From Paraphaeosphaeria minitans (lineage: Eukaryota; Ascomycota; Dothideomycetes; Pleosporales; Didymosphaeriaceae): a stretch of 64,000 nucleotides of DNA. The notes under the pieces were generated by a model. That model saw only the letters and a list, made by a program, of their open reading frames with translations, had not been told where the DNA came from and did no database searches. The position numbers and the translations under genes are program-made. Of the stretch, positions 56,364 to 64,000 are shown in pieces (within the stretch, counting starts at the first letter, position 1; each line of letters begins with the position of its first letter). The stretch covers positions 496,001 through 560,000 of the forward strand of contig WJXW01000017.1 of the NCBI GenBank assembly GCA_015832175.1, written 5' to 3'.

Positions 56364-57902
56364 ATGAGGTTGTCCAGAGTTGCATTGATTCTTGTACCTT
56401 TGGGTGGCCGGGTGGATATTGCGGCAGGCTAGTCAATGCCCGACTGTGCGGTGAGATTGGCCCTCAATTGTGGACCGTTTTCGACCTTGGCAGGGTACTG
56501 ATTACCGCAGGCAACATGTCTTCGGGACAGCCTCAGAGAACAGGGCCAGTATACAGCTACTGATGTGGCCTACATTTGCGTCGACGAGCCTCTCAATGCT
56601 GCGATACAAGGCTGTGTTCTTAGGACCTGTACAGTGATTGATGCACTGGGTACGGACAGTCCAGTATGTTCCATGGCTTCGCCGTCTAACTGCTCAAGCT
56701 GCCCAGAATGCCCAGAATGCCACACAGACGATGTGCGGAGCTCCTGTGCGGGATATCACGCATGTAACTCCTATCATAACCGGCACGTCGGGTGGCGTAG
56801 CTATCATTGGGGTCGCCGTCCGTGTGTTGATGTCCGGCGCAGACTTCTGGCTTGACGATGCCATGTGCGTGGCTGCACTCATCTTCGCCATCCCAATGGC
56901 CATCCTAGAGTTTCTCATGTCGGGCTTGGGCTTTGGCAAGGATATCTGGACGCTGACACCAAGCCAAATATACAGGATCGTTCAGGTGGGTACAACGACC
57001 TCGGTAACGAACATCCAATGACTACGACTGCAATTCACCTGGCTCACCGAGATATTCTGGTTCGTGTCCATCGGGTGCACGAAGCTGGGCTTCCTCTTCC
57101 TGTACCTGCGCGTCTTCCCGCACCAGAAGCTCGGCAAAGTCGTCCACGTCCTCATCGGTCTGGGAGCTGCTCTCAACCTCCTCATATTCTCAGTCATCGT
57201 CACGGTCAATTGCCTACCGATAACCTACATCTGGACGTCGTGGGACGGCCTCCACAAAGGCAAATGCATCAACCTCAACGCCTTCGTCTGGGCGCACGCA
57301 ATCATCGACATTGTATTCGACTGCATCATCTTCGCTCTCCCCATCCCCGAGCGCATCAAGCTGAAGATGAGCCTCAAGAAGCGCATCATGATCGTCGCCA
57401 TGTTCAGCGTAGGCGGACTGTCCGTACCCTCCCCTCCACTCCGCTCCCCCTTCGCCCACCGTCCACGGAGCTAACACTCCCCAGCGGCACCGTCGTACCC
57501 ATCCTCCGCCTCCAATCTCTCCTCGCCTTCGCCAACTCCACCAACGCCACCTGGGACAACTGCCCCACCGCCTACTGGAGCGTCCTCTCCTGCTTCGTCG
57601 GCATCTTCTGCGCTTGCATGCCCGTGCTGCGCAGGTGCCTCGCCTTCACTTTCCCCTCGTGCTTCTCGTCGAGCGTGCAGACCTCCTCCCACGACAACGA
57701 CCACCCGGACACGCCCAACGCGCGGGCATCGTCGAGCAAGCGGTCCACGGCGCGGTCTGCGCTGGGTAGTGCTCTGCAGAGCTTCGGCGGGATCACGAAG
57801 ACGGTGGATACCAACTTCACGGTCTCGCGGGTCGAGGACGACGAGCAGGAATTGGTGCATGTGCACGTGCAGAGCAAGGACTTGTTTCGGGCGCAGAGCT
57901 AG
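56364..57902 (+). pseudogene. CFEM-domain, Pth11-like membrane receptor gene, probably disabled
   Basis: Plan: signal peptide, extracellular CFEM domain, seven-TM rhodopsin-like fungal domain. Segments: 56364..56450, 56511..56649, 56699..56985, 57034..57419, 57485..57902. CFEM is seen as PDCA|ATCLRDS across intron 1, DVAYICVDEPLNAAIQGCV and RTCTVIDAL. The membrane part includes FWLDDAMCVAALIFAIPMAI, GCTKLGFLFLYLRVFP and MFSVGGLGTVVPILRLQSL; the tail is cytosolic. Two defects: an in-frame TAG at 56430 separates the signal sequence MRLSRVALILVPL from CFEM, and the acceptor at 57032-57033 is AA, not AG, before FTWLTEIFWF. A 39-nt intron could hide the stop, and GAG at 57051 could serve as acceptor, so a shortened product is not excluded. 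Confidence 0.6.
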
Positions 57903-58531
57903 TGGGATGTTGGGGAGGGTGGTGAGAGACGCGAGGGCGGGAGGCGGGCATAGGTGGATGCAGGTAGCGTCCTCCTTAGGTAGTGCTTCGATCTCTCGCG
58001 CTTGCGCAGGACAAAGTGTGTGAGTCTACCGAAAGGGGACTCTCGAGGATGGAGAAAAGAAACCACGACATGGATCGACCTAAGCATGGTGCTGGAAATT
58101 ACGGGCTGCGTATATCATAGACGGTGGCAATTCATCTGTTCGGATTCTCAGATTGTTGACCCACAGGTGGACCGCATGCTACCCGACTGCTTTCATGCTT
58201 CAAGTCGACCTAAGCTGAGGTATCTTTACATTCTGATTGGTGTCGTCGTTGGCCATGTGGTATCAGGTCCGGATCCCGGAGGTTCAGCGTAGACCAAGGC
58301 AATCTAGGATAGTAAAAAGATGGGGATACGGATCGCTGGCTCCAATTCCATAAGAAATAGATTTCTGTGAACACGCGAAGAGAGACGAAGAAGCCGAGAA
58401 TCTTAGTGTAAAGAGTAGGTAGGTACCTACGGTAGATAAGCCACAACCGATTGCAAAAGCCAAGTCTAACCCCCAACAACACAAATATCGACAGCACTGC
58501 TCCACGCCACCCGCCGCCCGCCTCCTCCGCC
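57903..58531. other. Convergent intergenic region
   Basis: 3' flanks of the CFEM receptor gene and the large hypothetical gene. I see nothing else. Confidence 0.45.
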
Positions 58532-60992
58532 TCAAGCCACCCTCCTCGCACCTTGCCACTCGCAAAACACCCATCCATGCGTCAACACCCTCCCCCTATA
58601 CCCTCTCCCCCCATCCCCATCCTTCGCATACACCCTCCCCACAAACCCATCCCCATCCCACCCGGGATCGCTCCCAGCCGCCTCCCACCCACCCGCCCGA
58701 TACGCCGTCAGCCCATCCATCAGCACCATGCCCACAACCGCCTCGTCATACCTCGCGCGCCTCCACACCTCCTCGGACGGGAACACAGTCTCCGAGCTCC
58801 GCGGGTGCGTGCGCTCCATGTCTGCGCGGTTGACGGCCTCGTGCAGGGCGTGCGAGAAGCGGTCGCCGTTGGCGACGGGGACGTGGTGGTAGACGGTGAA
58901 GGGGTCGACGGCCATCTGGAGGGCGAGCAGGCCTGCTGTGCCGACGAGGCGCGTGAGGGCTTGGACGAGGGACCAGTGGACGGCGGTGGCTCCGATTCTG
59001 GAAACGGGTCTGTATCCGCATAGGTTGCGGAGGAGGGGGCGGAGGTGGGTGTCGAGGGCGTTGACGACGACGTCGACGTGGGTGGTGAAGTTTTCGGGGG
59101 GGTGGAGGATGGTTTTGGGGTCGTTGGGGGCGTTGTTGGGGGTTTTCTCAATGGTGAGGGAGGATAGGAGCTTCGCGCTTTCGTGCTTGCGATGGAAAGC
59201 TGAGCGGGTTAGTGTGTGTTGGATGGATGGAGAGGGGATGGTTACCGTCTTCGGCGCGAAGATCTCTCTGGAGGTCGAAGAGCGCATCGATGTTGCGGAC
59301 ATCGCCGCCAAAGAATGGGTGCTTGAAGACCTGTTCGGTGAGTACGTTGCCGATGATGCCGCAGACGAGTGCCCGTCTCTTCCTATCACTGGCAAAGATG
59401 TCGTGCCACCCTTCTTCGTCCGTCCAATCCTTGCCTGCCACACCCCTCAAGACGCGCGACGTTGGCAGGGTCTGGTCCGCATATATCCGTGTGAGATTCT
59501 TGGACATTTCTGTATTAAGTAACGGTTGAATAGTGGCCTGAAAGAGCGCAGCCACTTCTTCTATTCCATCCTGTAGCTGCCACATCATATCCCGGACCTC
59601 AACATCGCGGATCGCATACATTGGTTCTTGAAGCTCCTTTTGAACTTGGGCCAGATACGATGTGGGATAGTCTTCACAGATGGTGCGGAGTCGGTCATAG
59701 GGTGCGTCCGTCCATTCTTTGATGTAGTCAGGAGGCTCGATTACAGGCTCTGCAACAGGTTTCACGACGTTATGAGCGACAGTCGCTATTGGGGGCTTCT
59801 TCAAAGTGACCGGCTTGGCTTGAGAGAAACCCGCAATCGCAGGTATATGGACGGGTCTGTGAACAGGTTTCCTAGGGGAGTTGACAGCAGATTTGGCCAC
59901 GGGCTTGATAGCGGGCACGACAGGTCTATCGGCAGGCTTGACCGGGGCTTTGACAGGGAGTTTGATATCACGCTTGACGTCCGGCCTGACAGCAGGTCTG
60001 CCGACAACTTTAACAGGACTCTCCCCCGGCTCCTCCAGAGCGACCGCTTCAACCTCGGAGGAAGACTGCCCCCCGTCGGACGTGAATTCGACAGCCGTTG
60101 CCTCGGGAGCACTTGACTTGGGTACAGTCGACGTAGGCGTCCTTGCCACCACCGTCTTTCCCGGACTTGATCAGAACGTCAGCTGCTCAAGATCTTCTCC
60201 TCTAGGTAGGTACAAGCACGACAAAGACAAACGAAGGAAAAAAAAACCAAACCAAACTTACCGAGACTCAATCCGACGACCGTCCTTCATCATGTCATCC
60301 CACTCAGTCCGGTTCTTGGCCCAAGGTGCCAGCCCGAAATACCTACGTCCCAGCTCCCCATCACTCAGCTGTACGTCGTCGTAATCATCCTCTTGAAACT
60401 GGGCGAGGTAACGGACCTCGATGTCCTCATCAGGGTACTCTGCGAGCAACCGAGCCTGCAAGTTTGCTTCGGTGGCAGCGGGCACCGTCGCCCCGATGCT
60501 TCCCGCGTCAGTAAGCTCGAAAGAAACAGTCTTTGCAGCGCCAGCTACACCGCTCGCATCATCTCCCTTCGCCCCCTGGGGTGACCTCATCGAGGAACGA
60601 CGCCTGGTGGGAATCGATGGTCGTCTGCGCATCCTCTTGGGAGGGCGGCGATCCAGACTGTTCTTATGCTCGGTGAAGCCTGTGACGCTCGGGCTCTCTT
60701 CTTCTTCCTCTCCCTCGGGGATGTGAGAGAGGCGCTCTTGTCTTTGCTCCGAGAGCCTTGGCCCAGCCTCTCCTTTCTCGTGAGCTAGGGTGGTGTAGGC
60801 ACCCGGTGCTCTTCGGTAGGGTTTGGGGAGGGGATAGCGCCGAGCCTGGTACGATTGGGACGAGCGTCGTGGCTCGCTCGCCTTGCGCTTCCCGCTTGCT
60901 GTGGGCGGGAGATGATCGTCTTCGGAGCCAGAGACGCCGAAGCCAATGGCACGGCCGAAAGTGCTGCCAATGCTTTCCCAAAATGGTGCCAT
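58532..60992 (-). CDS. Large hypothetical protein with disordered basic N-half
   Basis: Model: complement(join(58532..59199,59246..60165,60262..60992)), 772 aa; introns of 96 nt (GTAAGT to TCAAG) and 46 nt (GTAACC to GCTCAG) keep frame. Residues 1-245 are charged and disordered, with basic stretches (PPKRMRRRPSIPTRRRSS) that could be nuclear localisation signals, then an acidic patch ending in GRRYFGLAPWAKNRTEWDD. Next is a Val/Pro/Lys-rich run with a VKPxxxPV-like periodicity (about 300-370). The C-terminal part is helical and well folded in appearance (YIKEWTDAPYDRLRTICEDY; ALVCGIIGNVLTEQVFKHPF). I do not recognise a family. The acceptor CAAG for intron 1 is weak but required for frame. Confidence 0.65.
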
Positions 60993-61610
60993 CGCGTCGT
61001 GCGTTTGGTGCTTTGGAGGGTAAGGTTGAGGCTTGGTTGCAGAGTAACAAGAGTCACGGAGCCTGAGCAGTGGAGACGTGCGAGCTGCACACTGGGAAGA
61101 AAGTGACTTGAAAAGTTTCTTTTAATGCACATGTTGTGTGTTCTTTGTTCACGGTTGACATGGCCGGAAGAGGAGGACTCTAGATGGGGGAGAATGTTTG
61201 CGCGCCAAAGACAAAGGCATGCAATTGCGAAACACCAGAGACGAGACAAAGAGACTCCGATGGTAGCTGCAACTTGACGCCTGGCTTGGGCTTGCGTCAC
61301 AGGGGCTCACGAACAAAGCGACACGGGTTCAAAGATTTACGGGTCAGTAGAAGAAAGGTCTCGAGAGGCTAATTTCGACATGGTTTTAGTGCGGCATGAA
61401 GAGTAAGAATACATACTTCCCTAGACGCTGTTGGCTTGTCAGCAAAGCTCCATGGTGAGAGTACCCTTTTGGTGGAGACGATGGTTTCGTAGCTGCACAA
61501 GGACCCCGATTCTGTCAAAGAAAAGACGACCCGCGATGACTGAGCCCGGGAGACCTTGTGGTCTCATCGCGTCCCCCGATGAGTAGTGGATAGCAACAGT
61601 TACCTTGTGT
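60993..61610. other. Upstream region of the large hypothetical gene
   Basis: No gene is seen between the start codon at 60992 and the minisatellite. A few TATA-poor, mixed sequences only. Confidence 0.4.
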
Positions 61611-62088
61611 GACGAGTAGTGGGAAGTTCTCTTGTGCGACGAGTAGTGGGAAGTTCTCTTGTGCGACGAGTAGTGGGAAGTTCTCTTGTGCGACGAGTAG
61701 TGGGAAGTTCTCTTGTGCGACGAGTAGTGGGAAGTTCTCTTGTGCGACGAGTAGTGGGAAGTTCTCTTGTGCGACGAGTAGTGGGAAGTTCTCTTGTGCG
61801 ACGAGTAGTGGGAAGTTCTCTTGTGCGATGAGTAGTGGGCAGCAACAGTTCTCTTGTGGGACGAGTGAGTGGAAAGCAACAGTTCTCTTGTGGGACGAGT
61901 GAGTGGAAAGCAACAGTTCTCTTGTGGGACGAGTGAGTGGAAAGCAACAGTTCTCTTGTGGGACGAGTGAGTGGAAAGCAACAGTTCTTTTGTGCGATGA
62001 ATGAGTGGAAAGCAACAGTTCTCTTGTGCGATGAATGAGTGGAAAGCAACGATTCTCTTGTGCGACGAGTGAGTGGAAAGCAGAGTGC
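61611..62088. repeat. Two-phase minisatellite (27-bp then 34-bp units)
   Basis: Eight near-identical 27-bp units (61611-61826), beginning GACGAGTAGTGGGAAGTTCT, are followed by seven or so longer units of 33-34 bp (61827-62088) with an added AAAGCAACAG segment. Units share TTCTCTTGTG. The 27-bp part lacks stops in several frames on both strands, so long open frames here are artefacts of periodicity. Confidence 0.9.
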
Positions 62089-62198
62089 TGATGATGAATC
62101 CGTCCGAGCGTGGTAGTGACGCAGCAGGTGTCAACAGAAGGTCAGCAGAGTCGGTGAAACAGCCTGCGAGCCCAACGATACGGTAGGCAAACAGGAGG

Positions 62199-62549
62199 GT
62201 GAGTGTGTGAGTGTGTGAGTGTGTGAGCGTGTGAGTGTGTGAGCGTGTGAGTGTGTGAGCGTGTGAGTGTGTGAGTGTGTGAGTGTGTGAGTGTGTGAGC
62301 GTGTGAGTGTGTGAGTGTGTGAGTGTGTGAGTGTGTGAGTGTGTGAGCGTGTGAGTGTGTGAGTGTGTGAGTGTGTGAGTGTGTGAGCGTGTGAGTGTGT
62401 GAGCGTGAGTGTGTGAGTGTGTGAGCGTGTGAGTGTGTGAGTGTGTGAGCGGGTGAGTGGGTGAGTGGGTGAGTGGGTGAGTGGGTGAGTGGGTGAGTGG
62501 GTGAGTGGGTGAGAGGGTGAGTGGGTGAGTGGGTGAGTGGGTGAGAGGG
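62199..62549. repeat. GTGTGAGT / GGGTGAGT compound array
   Basis: About 250 bp of GTGTGAGT and GTGTGAGC variants switch at about 62450 to about 100 bp of GGGTGAGT. The strand asymmetry (G/T/A on the plus strand) is complete. Confidence 0.9.
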
Positions 62550-62961
62550 ATCCAAGTTGGGAGCGACGTGCATGATGTAGGGGCGTTGGGCGGGGGCTAA
62601 TCGGGCAGGCTCGACTAGGCTCCAGGAATTGCAGGGCAGGGGTGGAGATTTGGCAGGAGCAAGGGGGAGACTTGGCAGGAGCAAGGCGGAGGAGAGAAGA
62701 AAGAACATGTCCCGGCCCCTAGACTATCCTATTGCGAGGGCATGCGGCACGGATGTGAAAGGAGGCAAAGGCCCGCGATCCAGGCGGGCGGGTATCCAGG
62801 CATGGAAAAGGAGAAAAGGGGAGGCGTCAGACGGGTGAGAGAATGGCAGGAAGACGCTAGACTCCCTATTCCCACCAGTGCGGTCGGGCCCCCGAATTGA
62901 CGAATGTGCTTTCGGCTGCTCCTAGCCGGCTTCCCCCAACGCCACCGCTGACCAAGGTTGC
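62550..62961. other. Spacer between repeat arrays
   Basis: GC-rich sequence with AGGAGCAAGG-type short repetitions at about 62655-62690; no gene seen. Confidence 0.35.
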
Positions 62962-63118
62962 CCCCCTGAGTGGACAGCCCCCGACTGCCCCCGACCTGAG
63001 TGGATAGCCCCCGTCTGGAGTGGACACCCCGACCTGAGTGGATAGCCCCCGTCTGGAGTGGACACCCCGACCTGAGTGGATAGCCCCCGTCTGGAGTGGA
63101 CACCCCCGACCTGAGTGG
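62962..63118. repeat. 38-bp tandem repeat
   Basis: Three units begin at 62995, 63033 and 63071 (CCTGAGTGGATAGCCCCCGT), with partial copies at both sides. Each unit is made of two half-units that share GAGTGGA. Confidence 0.85.
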
Positions 63119-63306
63119 AGCCTGGGCTTGCCACTTCTGGGTCCAACGCGCGCGCCCGTTGCTCAACCACACCTTTGGGATCTGCGCCGTCTGCTTGGCA
63201 TCGCTGAGCACAAGACCCTGTTCGCCTTATGCCTTATGTACCCGCCACACCCCACGCGCTGAGCACTCCTCCTGCTCGTCGATAGTCCATCCCCGACCTC
63301 AAGGCA

Positions 63307-63401
63307 GATCAGATCAGATCAGAATAGACCAGACCAGACCAGACCAGACCGGATCAGACCAGATCGGATCAAAACACATCAGGTCAGATCAGATCACATC
63401 G
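63307..63401. repeat. AGATC/AGACC pentamer array
   Basis: Runs of AGATC and AGACC pentamers with a few other variants end about 30 bp before the next start codon and may lie in its 5' leader. Confidence 0.8.
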
Positions 63402-63429
63402 ACCTTGATCCACTGCCGCCGCCACCACC

Positions 63430-64000
63430 ATGGCTTTCCTCTTCCGCGACTTCTCCTTCGACGCTCCCTCGCGCCTGCCCGACCACCACCACCTTCACCA
63501 CCACCACACGGAAAGCGCAACCCTCAGCGTGTCACCCACCTCCACATTGCCAATGCTATTTCCTGCACGCCCGCCAACGCCTCCCCCCTCGAGCTGCGAT
63601 ATCAACGATCTGGCCCAGGCGCTCACCAGGCAGCACTTGCGGCTCGTCGTCGACCCCAACTTCAGAGCCAGCAACGAGCCGCTTACGCCCCCAAGCGACC
63701 ACGACACCTTTGAGAAGCACATGCCGCCGCCGCCCCAGCTCTCACTATCCACCGCCCGGATGAACGCTGCGACCCTCCGCATGCGGCGTCAGGCCAACGT
63801 GCGCATGCAGTCCTCGCTAGCACACGTCAAGGACATCTCCTCGCTGGTCGAGAAGATGATCAAAGTCGACCAGTGCAACGTCTGCGAGCCCAAGTCGAAG
63901 CCGTCACCATCACCCGCCGTGGACGACGACGAGGGCGTGCACATGGACTACACCCCCACGGCTAAAGAGCAGATCCGCTCCATGCTGCCGTTGTACCGGG
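63430..64000 (+). CDS. Unrecognised protein, truncated by window end
   Basis: An open frame starts at ATG 63430 in excellent context (CCACCATGG) and stays open for 190 codons to the window edge. The N-terminus MAFLFRDFSFDAPSRLP is followed by a His-rich patch, a Ser/Pro stretch (PARPPTPPPSS), DINDLAQALTRQHLRLVVD, and an Arg/Met-rich helix (RMRRQANVRMQSSLAHVKDI). A CNVC pair occurs near residue 155. The composition suggests a nuclear or regulatory protein, but I do not recognise a family. Its upstream region is crowded with tandem repeats. The 3' end is missing. Confidence 0.65.
   Translation, partial: MAFLFRDFSFDAPSRLPDHHHLHHHHTESATLSVSPTSTLPMLFPARPPTPPPSSCDINDLAQALTRQHLRLVVDPNFRASNEPLTPPSDHDTFEKHMPPPPQLSLSTARMNAATLRMRRQANVRMQSSLAHVKDISSLVEKMIKVDQCNVCEPKSKPSPSPAVDDDEGVHMDYTPTAKEQIRSMLPLYR

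Noticed and set aside
3779..57902. TAG reassigned to Gln, since three genes (HRD3-like, P450, CFEM receptor) have TAG where Gln would fit
   Set aside because: TAG is the natural terminator of several intact genes here (BAP31-like, SFP1-like, DWF1-like), and two of the three genes carry other lesions.
61439..62134. Repetitive 231-aa minus-strand frame as a repeat protein
   Set aside because: It is produced by minisatellite periodicity, the 34-bp part rotates frames, and no flanking coding sequence or start context supports it.
62142..62708. His/Thr-rich 188-aa minus-strand frame
   Set aside because: It is a translation of the GTGTGAGT array only.
2..64000. CRISPR array, prokaryotic operons or phage
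   Set aside because: The spliceosomal introns and gene families are fungal; the direct repeats lack unique spacers of constant length and have no cas genes.

Overview
This window is nuclear DNA of a filamentous ascomycete. Genes carry short spliceosomal introns (about 46-130 nt, several with exact TACTAAC branch points), sit on both strands without operons, and belong to families typical of Pezizomycotina (Zn2Cys6 and SFP1-type regulators, CFEM/Pth11-like receptor, RTA1, pisatin-demethylase-like P450, CBM1-tailed pectin lyase, SesA-type domain). A Dothideomycete, perhaps Pleosporales, is my inference from family resemblance, not a computed placement.

Layout. 0-3 kb: a DHA2-type MFS exporter with an exceptionally long intron. 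3.6-6.2 kb: an HRD3/SEL1L-like ERAD protein. 7.2-8.7 kb: a secreted pectin lyase with CBM1. 9.0-10.8 kb: a Zn2Cys6 regulator. 11.8-12.9 kb: a secreted PAF-acetylhydrolase-like esterase. 14.7-16.6 kb: an amidase. 17.1-20.7 kb: a divergent BAP31/Yet-like and DUS3 pair. 21.6-25.0 kb: a large ankyrin protein. 25.4-26.1 kb: a mucin-like single-pass protein with a 12-cysteine ectodomain.

26.8-29.6 kb is the most interesting stretch. Two minus-strand genes, one with a SesA-like N-terminal domain, and a broken plus-strand frame share a paired, glycine/asparagine-rich motif that resembles the amyloid signalling motifs of HET-S/NLR systems. I read it as a small amyloid-signalling, programmed-cell-death type locus; no NLR partner carrying the motif is visible here.

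31.4-43.1 kb holds mostly ordinary genes: a DWF1/DHCR24-like oxidoreductase, a hypothetical protein, an MCT-like MFS carrier, an RTA1 protein, CTNNBL1 and a ferroportin. Between CTNNBL1 and ferroportin lies an array of about 40-bp repeats whose palindromic arms change in concert. 43.1-46.6 kb is gene-poor and contains an SDR relic. 46.6-48.9 kb is low-complexity DNA upstream of an SFP1-like regulator (48.9-50.8 kb), whose stop-codon region is tandemly duplicated.

50.9-58 kb is accessory and decaying: a P450 pseudogene with several lesions and a CFEM receptor gene with an in-frame stop and a lost splice acceptor. 58.5-61.0 kb holds a large unrecognised gene. 61.6-63.4 kb is four different tandem-repeat arrays in a row. 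A gene starting at 63.4 kb runs off the window.
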